NCBI GenBank assembly: GCA_001544595.2
Contig: FCOH02000002.1
Location: forward strand, 248,001 to 312,000
Length of the DNA: 64,000 bases
Source: Caballeronia peredens
GTDB lineage: Bacteria; Pseudomonadota; Gammaproteobacteria; Burkholderiales; Burkholderiaceae
Direction: 5' to 3'
The notes under the pieces are model-generated. The model had not been told where the DNA came from, did not search any database, and saw only the letters and a list, made by a program, of their open reading frames with translations. The position numbers were made by a program, and so were the translations under genes. Within the stretch, counting starts at the first letter, position 1. Every line of letters starts with the position of its first letter. This document shows positions 19,053 to 27,268 of this stretch, one piece after another.

Positions 19053-20189
19053 TCAGAACGAGTGCTGGATGCCGGCGTACACGCCCTTCTGGCTGTGGCC
19101 GGGAAGCGGATTGTCCGTTCCCGCCGAAGTGCCGAAGTCGTTGGCATTCAGGCCGTAATTCGCGGTCTTGCTGTTCTTCACAGCGGCGACCTGCAGATCG
19201 ACCAGCGTGCGCTTGGACAGGTTGTACGAGCCGCCGAGCGTGTAGATGGTCGCATTGCCCGCGCCGTTGTTGCCGTTCACGTGATAGACCGCACCGATCA
19301 GCGCGGCCGCGGGCGTCGCCTGCCACGTGACGCCGCCCCATTCGTGATCGAGGGCGGTCGGCTGGCCGGGCAACTGGCCTGTCATGCCGGAACTGCGGAT
19401 CGCCTGGTAGGCGCCCTGAACCTTGAACTGGCCGAGGAACAGGTTGAACATTGCCGTGTATTCGCGGGAGTAGGCGTATGCACCGTTGCCGCCGTCGGCA
19501 TACGAGCCGCCGAGCGTACCGTTCCCCGGATTGCGGATCTCGTCGTACAGCCCACGGATCTGGAACAGCGGCGCCGTATAGGTGATCTGCGCGCCGGCCT
19601 CCCGGCCTTGGGCCGTGGTGCCGTTGCCATTCCAGCTGGTCGCGTTCGAGAGCGCGTACTGACCGTAAAAGTCGAAGCCCGCGACCTTCGGCGACTGATA
19701 CGAAATGTTATTGCTCGATGGCGGCCAGTTGCGCCCGCGCACCAGCGACGCCGACGACCAGTTCGACTGACCGAACGGATCGAAGTCCCACACGCCGTTC
19801 GAGATGAAGAGTTCACGGCCCAGCAACAACGTACCGTACTGATTGTTCGCCATGCCAACCGTCGCCCAGCGATTGAAGAGGCCGCCGTTGCTCGGGCCCG
19901 AGCCGTTCATCGTGTTGAAGCTGCCTTCCAGCTGGAACACGGCGCGATTGCCGCCGCCCAGGTCTTCGGCGCCCTTCATGCCCCACAGGCTCGTGCCCCA
20001 GTCGCCGCTCTCCGCGCGAAAGCGATTCGTGCTGCCGGTGGCCGCGCCGTTCGGTCCCGCACCCGTTGGCACGCCGCTCATGAATTCGAGCCCGGCATCC
20101 AGGCGGCCATACAGCGTCACGCTGCTCTGAGCGTGCGCCGCCGCGCCGAACATCGATAGCGCTGCCGCCGCGATTAACGCCTTCTTCAT
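19053..20189 (-). CDS. Gram-negative porin (OmpC-like, Burkholderiales type), copy 1
   Basis: Outer-membrane trimeric diffusion pore. 378 residues with a signal peptide (MKKALIAAAALSMFGAAAHA, cleavage before QSSVTLYGRLDAGLE, the classic porin start) and a C-terminal aromatic end (GVYAGIQHSF) required for outer-membrane assembly. ATG at 20189 is preferred: GGAGG lies five bases upstream, while another ATG three bases earlier is too close. It is a close paralogue of the next gene, in tandem and on the same strand. Confidence 0.95.
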   Translation of the reverse strand: MKKALIAAAALSMFGAAAHAQSSVTLYGRLDAGLEFMSGVPTGAGPNGAATGSTNRFRAESGDWGTSLWGMKGAEDLGGGNRAVFQLEGSFNTMNGSGPSNGGLFNRWATVGMANNQYGTLLLGRELFISNGVWDFDPFGQSNWSSASLVRGRNWPPSSNNISYQSPKVAGFDFYGQYALSNATSWNGNGTTAQGREAGAQITYTAPLFQIRGLYDEIRNPGNGTLGGSYADGGNGAYAYSREYTAMFNLFLGQFKVQGAYQAIRSSGMTGQLPGQPTALDHEWGGVTWQATPAAALIGAVYHVNGNNGAGNATIYTLGGSYNLSKRTLVDLQVAAVKNSKTANYGLNANDFGTSAGTDNPLPGHSQKGVYAGIQHSF

Positions 20190-20423
20190 CATCTCCTCCG
20201 TACCCCGTAAAAATTGAAAACTCGAATAGCCGCGATGGCCGTGTCGAGACCCGCGTTCTGAACCAATGACGGGCTTCGATTCGAGTTCGGAATTCTGGAG
20301 GAGATATCGTTTTTTCGAGCCGGGATTCTGTAGTTTTTGTTTATAGGCTTGAAAAATATCTTTGGAGTGCGACATATCTCATGTCGAGCTCAAATAGAAC
20401 CGCGACGAATCCACGCGCCCAAT

Positions 20424-20459
20424 AAAAAACGGTGCGATACCCTTTCGGGCACCGCACCG
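20424..20459 (-). terminator. Terminator after the second porin gene
   Basis: Stem CGGTGCG (20430-20436) with CGCACCG, extended by an inner CCC/GGG pair, and T-run on the minus strand from the A-run at 20424-20429. It is related in sequence to the terminator of the first porin, so the duplication included it. Confidence 0.8.
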
Positions 20460-20521
20460 ATACGCGCCTCTCGCAGCAGCGTGAAAACTCTATAAAGCTA
20501 TTTTCTGTTCAGCCTCGCCGA

Positions 20522-21670
20522 TTAGAACGAGTGCTGGATACCTGCGTACACGCCCGTCTGGCTGTGGCCGGGGAACGGGTTGTCCGTCGAGGCCGCCGAG
20601 CCAAAGTTGTTGGCGTTCAGACCGTAGTTCGCGGTCTTGCTGTTCTGCACCGTCGCCACCTGCAGGTCGAGCAGGGTGCGCTTGGACAGGTTGTACGAGC
20701 CGCCGACCGTGTAGATGGTCGCGTTACCCGCGCCGTTGTTGCCGTTCACGTGATAGACCGCCGCGATCAGCGCCGCTGCCGGCGTTGCCTGCCACGTCAC
20801 GCCGCCCCATTCGTGATCGAGCGTGGTCGGCTGGCCGGGCAACTGGCCCGTCATGCCGGAGCTGCGGATCGCCTGGTATGCGCCCTGAACCTTGAACTGG
20901 CCGAGGAACACGTTGAACATCGCCGTGTACTCACGCGAGTAGCCGTACGCGCCGTTGCCGCCCGAGCCGCCGTCGATCGGGTTGTAGACGCCGCCCAGCG
21001 TACCGTTGGCCGGGTTGCGAATTTCGTCGTACATACCGCGGATCTGGAACAGCGGCGACGTGTACGTGATGTACGCGCCAGCTTCACGGCCTTGCGGCGT
21101 GGTGCCGTTACCGTTCCAGTTCGTCGCGTTCGACAGCGAGTACTGACCGTAGAAGTCGAAGCCCGCGATCTTCGGCGACTGGTACGAAATGTTGTTGCTC
21201 GATTGCGGCCAGTTGCGGCCACGCACCAGCGATGCCGACGACCAGTTCGACTGACCGAACGGATCGAAGTCCCACACGCCGTTGGCGATGAAGAGCTCAC
21301 GACCCAGCAACAGGGTACCGAACTGATTGTTCGCCATACCGACCGTCGCCCAGCGATTGAAGAGACCGCCGCCGCCCGGGCCCTGGCCCGTCATGGTGTT
21401 GAAGCTGCCTTCCAACTGGAACACGGCGCGGTAGCCGCCGCCCAGATCTTCGACGCCCTTCATCCCCCACAAGCTCGTGCCCCAGTCGCCGCTTTCCGCC
21501 TTGAAGCGGTGCGAAGAACCGGTGGCAGGCGCGCCGGCCGGACCGGTCGGCACACCGTTCATATATTCGAGCCCCGCGTCCAGGCGGCCATACAGCGTCA
21601 CGCTACTCTGAGCGTGCGCCACCGCGCTGAACGTCAGCAGTGCTGCCGACGCGAGCAAAGCTTTCTTCAT
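20522..21670 (-). CDS. Gram-negative porin (OmpC-like, Burkholderiales type), copy 2
   Basis: 382 residues, very similar to the downstream porin over the whole length: signal peptide MKKALLASAALLTFSAVAHA, mature QSSVTLYGRLDAGLEYMNG, end GVYAGIQHSF. It differs mainly in two loops, for example an inserted NPIDGGSGGNG segment near residue 255 in the external-loop region. Start ATG 21670 follows GGAGG at five bases. Each copy has its own terminator and a 230-bp or longer upstream region, so they can be regulated separately. Confidence 0.95.
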   Translation of the reverse strand: MKKALLASAALLTFSAVAHAQSSVTLYGRLDAGLEYMNGVPTGPAGAPATGSSHRFKAESGDWGTSLWGMKGVEDLGGGYRAVFQLEGSFNTMTGQGPGGGGLFNRWATVGMANNQFGTLLLGRELFIANGVWDFDPFGQSNWSSASLVRGRNWPQSSNNISYQSPKIAGFDFYGQYSLSNATNWNGNGTTPQGREAGAYITYTSPLFQIRGMYDEIRNPANGTLGGVYNPIDGGSGGNGAYGYSREYTAMFNVFLGQFKVQGAYQAIRSSGMTGQLPGQPTTLDHEWGGVTWQATPAAALIAAVYHVNGNNGAGNATIYTVGGSYNLSKRTLLDLQVATVQNSKTANYGLNANNFGSAASTDNPFPGHSQTGVYAGIQHSF

Positions 21671-22161
21671 CATCTCCTCCAACCCTGTCAAGAAATAGAA
21701 CCCAAGTGCTGCTGTATGGTTCGATGCGAGCGCACCCAACCGAAAGTCGTTTTCAGAGGAAGGACACGCGCGGGCTGTAGTGCTTCTGGCGATTCGCACG
21801 TCGTGGGCGCGAACCTGACGCCGACTCGTTGATCGGTGTCGTTCCTCAGTTTCTTTTGGACTTTTGAAGTAAAACTACTTTTTGCGTACTTCGTTTTGGT
21901 ACTTTGATTACCAATTTAACAAATTACGTTATAACCGCCAAAGGAAAATGATGATCCGCGGTCGTTTGTGTCAAAAATGCAATGCCCATGTGGTAGACAT
22001 GCGACCCACAGGATGGGAAACATCGCGCAAAGCCTTATGGGATCAAGGCTTCAGTGCAATGTAAGTTTCAGCGTCAGGTATGTCGCCTATTGACGCGGAC
22101 GTGGCATGGCGCTAGTCCGGCGCGACGTGCGAATCAGGCTCGACCGGTTAAGCGCGAACGC
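21671..22161. other. AT-rich region upstream of porin copy 2
   Basis: About 490 bp. Bases 21850-21960 are notably AT-rich against the GC-rich background and contain the inverted repeat TTGGTA-N7-TACCAA (21896-21914) and repeated AAGTA/TACTT words. It is probably the promoter and regulator-binding zone of the porin gene. A 60-codon frame at 21882-22064 is not convincing. Confidence 0.5.
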
Positions 22162-22186
22162 AAAAAAAGCGCCTCGCGGGCGCTTT
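22162..22186 (-). terminator. Terminator after hisP
   Basis: Stem AAAGCGCC (22166-22173) with GGCGCTTT (22179-22186), five-base loop, T-run on the minus strand (A-run 22162-22168). Confidence 0.85.
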
Positions 22187-22226
22187 CTCTGGAGTGGAAC
22201 GTTGCTTCGGGCAACGGGTGCCGCGC

Positions 22227-23006
22227 TTACTTCAGGCTGCCCGACAGGAACTGCCTGAGCCGCTCGCTCTTCGTGTTGCCGAAGACGGCATCCGGATGAC
22301 CTTCTTCCTCGATGCGCCCCTGATGCAGGAACACCACGTGGTTCGACACATTCCGCGCGAACGCCATCTCGTGCGTGACGACGATCATCGTGCGGCCTTC
22401 CTCGGCGAGCGTCTGCATCACCTTCAGCACTTCGCCGACGAGTTCGGGATCGAGCGCGGACGTCGGTTCGTCGAACAGCATGACGTCCGGATGCATCGCA
22501 AGCGCGCGCGCGATGGCCACGCGCTGCTGCTGTCCGCCCGACAGATGCGACGGATACTGCTTCTCCACGCGCGGCGCGAGTCCCACCTTCTCCAGATAGG
22601 TGCGCGCGCGTTCCTCGGCTTCCTTCTTCGAGAGCCCGAGCACGTTCACGGGCGCTTCGGTCACGTTCTCCAGCACATTCATGTGCGACCACAGGTTGAA
22701 GTGCTGGAAGACCATGGAGAGCTTCGAGCGCATCTGCCGCAACTGCCTGGCGTCGGCGACCTTGAGCGCGCCGGTCTTGTCCTTCATCGTGCGGACTTCG
22801 TCGCCGTCGACGAAGATGCGCCCCTGGTTCGGCTGCTCGAGAAAGTTGATACAGCGCAGCATCGTGCTCTTGCCCGAACCCGACGAGCCGATGATGCTGA
22901 TCACGTCGCCGGCTTTCGCCCTGAGCGAAACGCCTTTCAGTACTTCGTTGCTGCCGTATTGCTTGTGAATGTCGTCGACGAAAAGCTTGTGCATCTGGGA
23001 ATTCAT
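22227..23006 (-). CDS. hisP: Basic amino-acid ABC transporter ATPase (HisP type)
   Basis: Energises import of histidine and/or lysine, arginine and ornithine. 259 residues; Walker A SSGSGKST, the HisP-like inserted stretch [22 protein letters not shown]-loop [10 protein letters not shown], signature [16 protein letters not shown], Walker [20 protein letters not shown] seven bases before the ATG at 23006 sets the start; the longer open frame is a read-through of hisM antisense space. Last gene of the hisQMP set. Confidence 0.93.
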   Translation of the reverse strand: MNSQMHKLFVDDIHKQYGSNEVLKGVSLRAKAGDVISIIGSSGSGKSTMLRCINFLEQPNQGRIFVDGDEVRTMKDKTGALKVADARQLRQMRSKLSMVFQHFNLWSHMNVLENVTEAPVNVLGLSKKEAEERARTYLEKVGLAPRVEKQYPSHLSGGQQQRVAIARALAMHPDVMLFDEPTSALDPELVGEVLKVMQTLAEEGRTMIVVTHEMAFARNVSNHVVFLHQGRIEEEGHPDAVFGNTKSERLRQFLSGSLK

Positions 23007-23032
23007 GAACGGTCCTTGGGGCGGCGATGGAC

Positions 23033-23746
23033 TTATTTGCCTTGCGGACGCAAGTACGCCAGCCAGCGATGCTCGGCGCGGCGGAACAGCCACACGAGCG
23101 CGAACGAAATGCAGAGGTAGAGCAGGGCGGCGATGCCGAAGGCCTCGAACGACTGATACGTCGCCGAGTTGACGTCGCGCGCGATCTTGAGGATGTCCGG
23201 CACGGTCGCCGTGAATGCGACGGTGGTCGCGTGCAGCATCAGGATGACTTCGTTGCTGTAGTAAGGCAACGCGCGGCGCAGCGCCGACGGCAGAATCACC
23301 CGCCGATACAGCGTGAAGCCCGACATGCCGTACGCGCGCGCGGCTTCGATCTCGCCGTAGGGCGTCGCCTTGATCGCGCCGGCGAAGATTTCGGTGGTGT
23401 ACGCGCAAGTGTTCAGCGTGAACGCGAGCAGTGTGCAGTTCATGCCGTTGCGGAAGAATTCATTCAGCAACATGTGATCGCGCACGACCTGCAAACTGTA
23501 CAGACCCGTGTAGCAGAGCAGCAACTGCACGTAAAGCGGCGTGCCGCGAAAGACATACGTATAGAGCCACACGGCGCGCGCGAGCAGCTTGTTCTTCGAC
23601 ACGCGCGCCACCGCGAGCGGAATCGAAAGGCAGAAGCCGAGTCCGATGGAGACGACCAGCAGCCACATCGTGATCGCGAGACCGGTGATGCGGTAGCCGT
23701 CGGTGAAGAGGTAGTTCTTCCAGTATTCCTGGATGATTTCGATCAT
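23033..23746 (-). CDS. hisM: Amino-acid ABC transporter permease (HisM type)
   Basis: Inner-membrane permease, 237 residues, five predicted helices. The EAA-type loop [24 protein letters not shown] contacts HisP. The N-terminus [31 protein letters not shown] is HisM-like. It lies 27 bp after hisQ and 26 bp before hisP on the same strand. Confidence 0.93.
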   Translation of the reverse strand: MIEIIQEYWKNYLFTDGYRITGLAITMWLLVVSIGLGFCLSIPLAVARVSKNKLLARAVWLYTYVFRGTPLYVQLLLCYTGLYSLQVVRDHMLLNEFFRNGMNCTLLAFTLNTCAYTTEIFAGAIKATPYGEIEAARAYGMSGFTLYRRVILPSALRRALPYYSNEVILMLHATTVAFTATVPDILKIARDVNSATYQSFEAFGIAALLYLCISFALVWLFRRAEHRWLAYLRPQGK

Positions 23747-23773
23747 GAGATCCGCCGCTCGTTGATTGACCGG

Positions 23774-24460
23774 TTACAGGTCGGCCTTGCGCACGCCGAT
23801 GGAATAGCGCCGCTCCAGCCAGATCAGCACGAGATTCGAGATCGTGGTGATTGCGAGATAGATCGCGCCCGCGAGAAGCGTGAAGAAGAAGAAGCGCAGG
23901 GTGCCCTTGCCCGCATCCTGCGAGGCCTTGACCACGTCCGCGAGACCGATGATCGAGACGAGCGCCGTCGCCTTGACCATCACCTGCCAGTTGTTGCCGA
24001 TGCCGGGCAGCGCGAAGCGCATCATCTGCGGAAACATGATGCGCGCGAAGGTCTGCCACGGCGTCATGCCGTAGGCCGCGCCCGCCTCGAGCTGGCCGCG
24101 CGGCACGGAAAGGAACGCGCCGCGGAAAGTCTCGGTGAAGTAAGCGCCGTAGATGAAGCCGAGCACGAGAATGCCGGCGAGGAACGGATCGATATCGATC
24201 TGATCCCAGTTGAACAGATCGGTCAGCTGGTTCAGCCAGATTTGTATGCTGTAAAAGAGCAGCAGCATCAGCACCAGATCGGGAACGCCGCGGATCAGAG
24301 TCGTGTAGACGGTGCCGACGCCCGACGCCAGACGGTTTTTCGAGAGCTTCGCCGCTGCGCCGATGAGGCCGATCACGAAGGCGAACGCGAGCGACAGCAC
24401 CGCCAGCTTGACGGTCTGCCAGGTGCCCGCGAGGATCAGCGGACCGTAGCCTTGCAACAT
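23774..24460 (-). CDS. hisQ: Amino-acid ABC transporter permease (HisQ type)
   Basis: First permease of the transporter, 228 residues, starting MLQGYGPLILAGTWQTVKLAVLSLAF. The loop PRGQLEAGAAYGMTPWQTFARIMFP matches HisQ. AAGGATTCACC precedes the ATG. No periplasmic binding-protein gene lies upstream, where a hisJ/argT homologue would be expected, so the binding protein must be encoded elsewhere. Confidence 0.93.
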   Translation of the reverse strand: MLQGYGPLILAGTWQTVKLAVLSLAFAFVIGLIGAAAKLSKNRLASGVGTVYTTLIRGVPDLVLMLLLFYSIQIWLNQLTDLFNWDQIDIDPFLAGILVLGFIYGAYFTETFRGAFLSVPRGQLEAGAAYGMTPWQTFARIMFPQMMRFALPGIGNNWQVMVKATALVSIIGLADVVKASQDAGKGTLRFFFFTLLAGAIYLAITTISNLVLIWLERRYSIGVRKADL

Positions 24461-24932
24461 GGTGAATCCTTGGTAAGGTGCCTAAGGTGCAGACGCACGA
24501 TGAACGCGGCGCGCGGCGGTCGTTCGCGCGGCCGTGCCCGTGCATGACGGCGCGGCGCGCGATGCGAACGTACTCATCTTTTTCCTCAGCCGGCGGCGCG
24601 TTGGCGCGCGACCGGCTGTCCTGCTCCAGCCGTTCCGGCTTCATGGCCGGCGGTCGGTATTCTAGGTGGCCAAAATTGCGGACTGCCGTCGCGGGCGTCG
24701 TTACGGCCTTCGCCGCCGCCTTGATAGCCCGTCGCTACCCGGTTTTCGCGTCGCCATCCCGAAAAGCGCGGTATTTTACCCGAACCCGGCCCGTGCGCAG
24801 CCGGCGACGCGCACGAGCGCGATTACCCGCATCAGCAGAACGATGTAGTGCCGCTGTGCGCGTTGTTCTGAAGGGGCCGCGCCCTTACATTCTGTTCATC
24901 GCAAAACAACGCCTTGGGCGGGAGCAAACATC
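24461..24932. other. Region between hisQ and the pirin gene
   Basis: 472 bp between divergent genes. The frames here have the composition of random GC-rich sequence. I see no strong promoter, repeat or RNA element. Confidence 0.4.
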
Positions 24933-25631
24933 ATGATCGAGATTCGCCGCAGCAACGAACGGGGTCACGCCAACCACGGCTGGCTGGACTCGTATCACAG
25001 CTTCTCCTTCGCCGATTACTACGATCCGGAGCACACGCACTTCGGCGCGCTGCGCGTCATCAACGAAGACCGCGTGGCGGGCGGGCAGGGTTTCGGCACG
25101 CACGGTCACCGCGACATGGAAATCGTGAGCTACGTGCTGGAAGGCGCGCTCGCGCATCGTGACAGCATGGGCAACGGTTCGACGATCCGTCCCGGCGACG
25201 TGCAGCGCATGAGCGCCGGCACGGGCGTGCGCCATAGCGAATTCAACGGCTCGCCGACGGAAACCGCGCATTTCCTGCAGATCTGGATCATTCCGGATGC
25301 GCCGGGCGGTGCGCCGGGTTACGAGGAAAAGCGCTTCGGCGACGAGGAAAAGCGCGGCCGTCTGCGCGTGATCGCGTCGCCTGAAGGCGTGGACGGTTCG
25401 GTGAAGATCGGCGCGAACGCGCGTATCCTCGCCGGCCTCTTCGACGGCGACGAACGCGCGGACTTCGACGTGCCCGCGGGCCGGCGCGTGTATGTACACG
25501 TGGCGCGCGGCGCGGTGACGGTCAACGGCGAGGCGCTCGGCGCCGGCGACGCCGCAATGATCGAGGATCTTTCGACGGTCACGCTGGAGCAGGGCGCCAA
25601 CGCGGAAGTGCTGCTGTTCGATCTCGCGTAA
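24933..25631 (+). CDS. Pirin-like bicupin (YhhW type)
   Basis: 232 residues. The N-terminal cupin has the metal ligands seen in pirins: two histidines in GTHGHRDMEIVSYV (about 57 and 59) and His/Glu in RHSEFN (about 101 and 103). The C-terminal half is a second, degenerate cupin (VYVHVARGAVTVNGEAL). Relatives such as E. coli YhhW have quercetinase activity in vitro; the physiological role is unknown. Monocistronic, ending at a strong bidirectional terminator. Confidence 0.9.
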   Translation: MIEIRRSNERGHANHGWLDSYHSFSFADYYDPEHTHFGALRVINEDRVAGGQGFGTHGHRDMEIVSYVLEGALAHRDSMGNGSTIRPGDVQRMSAGTGVRHSEFNGSPTETAHFLQIWIIPDAPGGAPGYEEKRFGDEEKRGRLRVIASPEGVDGSVKIGANARILAGLFDGDERADFDVPAGRRVYVHVARGAVTVNGEALGAGDAAMIEDLSTVTLEQGANAEVLLFDLA

Positions 25632-25660
25632 GCCGCCGTTCGCGGCACTAACGAAGCGAA

Positions 25661-25693
25661 AAGGGCCGCGGAGCGTCATGCTCCGCGGCCCTT
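25661..25693. terminator. Bidirectional terminator between pirin and spy-like genes
   Basis: Perfect 14-bp stem AAGGGCCGCGGAGC (25661-25674) with 25680-25693, five-base loop. It serves both convergent genes, though T-tracts are short. Confidence 0.8.
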
Positions 25694-25698
25694 CGTTC

Positions 25699-26301
25699 TT
25701 ACGGCTTGGCGGTGGCCGATGCACCCGCCGCCGCGCCCGGCGCGGCGTTTGCGCCGTCCGAAGCGCCGTGATGCTTGCCCCAGCGCTCGTGCATCTTGCG
25801 CTCGTGCTCATGCATCTTCGCGAAATGCTTCTTGAGCGCGGTGCTGACCGTCGTCTTTTGCTGATCGTTCAGCCCGTTGTAGAAGTTCAGCCACGCGGTC
25901 GCGGTCTGCTCGCGCAGCTGCGCGTTCTGCTCCTCGAGCTTCTGATGCGCGGCGTGCATTGCGTTCAGGTCGAGGATCGGCTGGCTTTCCATCGACTTGA
26001 ACTGATCGCGCATCTGCTTGTGGCTCTCGCGCATCGCCTGATGGTTCTGCTTCATCGTGGTGAGCGCCGTCTGCCAGAGCTTTTCCTGATCCGCGTTGAG
26101 CTTGAGCTGGCCGTGCAGCTCGTCCAGTTGCTTCTGCATGCGCATTTCCATGCGATGTCCGCCCGGGCCGCCTGCGCCGCCCATCATGGCCTGGCTGCCC
26201 GGAGGCGGAGGCGGCGCGTCGTTCGTCGCGGCGTGTGCGGCGCCGAAGGTCAGCGCGATTGCGGCGGCGGCAGCAGTAAGAATGCGATATTGCTTGCCCA
26301 T
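25699..26301 (-). CDS. Spy/CpxP-like periplasmic LTxxQ-family protein
   Basis: 200 residues: signal peptide (MGKQYRILTAAAAAIALTFGAAHA), a short proline/glycine linker, then a long charged, Met- and Gln-rich helical region (about 50-165) with LNADQEKLWQTALTTM and LNDQQKTTVSTAL, the two LTxxQ-type motifs. The Ala-rich tail is likely disordered. Spy and CpxP relatives are ATP-independent chaperones or stress modulators in the periplasm. GGGAG precedes the ATG at 26301. It is divergent from the ompR-envZ-like pair and shares a control region with OmpR-type repeats, so it may be a target of that system. Confidence 0.85.
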   Translation of the reverse strand: MGKQYRILTAAAAAIALTFGAAHAATNDAPPPPPGSQAMMGGAGGPGGHRMEMRMQKQLDELHGQLKLNADQEKLWQTALTTMKQNHQAMRESHKQMRDQFKSMESQPILDLNAMHAAHQKLEEQNAQLREQTATAWLNFYNGLNDQQKTTVSTALKKHFAKMHEHERKMHERWGKHHGASDGANAAPGAAAGASATAKP

Positions 26302-26424
26302 CGTGATACTCCCTTGATTGTTGTCGATGCCGAAGCGGCGAGCCCGTAGCGACGTGTCCGGAACTGCGTCGAGGTCTTGCCCTTGTCGGTGAGACACAGC
26401 GTAGGGCCTGGCAAGCGCGCGCGT

Positions 26425-26489
26425 GTTACGGCGAGGTTCAGGGTTGTTACGCCGGTTTACGCGCTGCTTTCGTCGTAACACCCCGTAAC
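26425..26489. promoter_or_regulatory. Repeated GTAAC/GTTAC boxes in the ompR/spy-like divergent promoter
   Basis: GTTAC at 26425-26429; GTTAC-N5-TTTAC at 26446-26460; GTAAC-N5-GTAAC at 26475-26489. Half-sites repeat at 10 bp within a pair, the phasing used by OmpR/PhoB-class regulators (compare TTTAC-N5-GTTAC of the ompF F1 site and GTAAA-N5-GTAAA of CpxR). The first box lies 21 bp, two helical turns, from the second. This suggests direct control by the adjacent response regulator. Confidence 0.65.
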
Positions 26490-26545
26490 CCTTCCGGCAC
26501 GGTCGTCATCAAATGCGGCCGGAATCACGCGCTAAACTTCGTTCC

Positions 26546-27268
26546 ATGACTACGCAAATACTTGTCGTCGACGACGACGCCGAACTGCGCGACCTTCTGC
26601 GCGACTATCTGGTCCGGCAGGGCATCGAGGTTTCGGTGCTGCACGACGCCGGTGGCCTCGAACGCCGCATCGAACGCGAGCGTCCCGATCTGATCGTGCT
26701 CGATCTGATGATGCCGGGCGTCGACGGCCTGACCGCGCTCAAACATCTACGCGCGTCCGGCGACGACATCCCCGTGATCATGCTGACCGCGCGCGCGGAC
26801 GACGTGGACCGCATCGTCGGCCTGGAACTCGGCGCGGACGACTACCTCGGCAAGCCGTTCAATCCGCGCGAACTGCTCGCGCGCGTGCAGGCCGTGCTGC
26901 GCCGCCGCCGCACGATCCCGTCCGCCGCGCCCGAGCAGCGCGAGCCGTATTCGTTCGGGCGCTTCCGGCTGGATTTCCAGTCGCGCACGCTGCAGCACGA
27001 CGACAAGCCGATCACGCTCTCCGGCAGCGAATTCGCGCTGCTCAAGATCTTCGTGAATAACCCGATGCGCACGCTCACCCGCGAGCGGCTGCTGGAACTG
27101 CTGCACGGCCCGGAATACGACGGCACCGACCGCGGCATCGACGTGCAGGTGTGGCGTCTGCGGCGCATCCTGGAGACCGATCCTTCGGCGCCGCGCTTCA
27201 TTCAGACGGTCCGGGGGCGCGGTTACGTGTTCGTGCCGGACGGCGAGCAAAATGCGCCGGGCAATTGA
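26546..27268 (+). CDS. ompR: OmpR-family response regulator
   Basis: 240 residues. Receiver domain 1-120 with phosphoacceptor Asp53 in DLIVLDLMMPGVDG, acidic triad ILVVDDD, and the switch lysine in YLGKPFNPRELLARV. Winged-helix DNA-binding domain about 140-235 (TLSGSEFALLKIFVNNP, IDVQVWRLRRILE, RFIQTVRGRGYVFVPDG). The DYxxKPFNPRELLAR and GYVFVPDG wording is closest to OmpR itself. ATG 26546 has no clear ribosome-binding site. The stop overlaps the kinase gene by 17 bp. Confidence 0.93.
   Translation: MTTQILVVDDDAELRDLLRDYLVRQGIEVSVLHDAGGLERRIERERPDLIVLDLMMPGVDGLTALKHLRASGDDIPVIMLTARADDVDRIVGLELGADDYLGKPFNPRELLARVQAVLRRRRTIPSAAPEQREPYSFGRFRLDFQSRTLQHDDKPITLSGSEFALLKIFVNNPMRTLTRERLLELLHGPEYDGTDRGIDVQVWRLRRILETDPSAPRFIQTVRGRGYVFVPDGEQNAPGN

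Noticed and set aside
21882..22064. 60-codon frame (or 37 codons from an inner ATG with AAAGGA nearby)
   Set aside because: Overlaps the AT-rich porin control region, has no recognisable similarity and an atypical composition; not supported enough.
24478..24936. 152-codon frame upstream of the pirin gene
   Set aside because: Arg/Ser/Ala-rich random-type composition and no ribosome-binding site; overlaps the pirin start.
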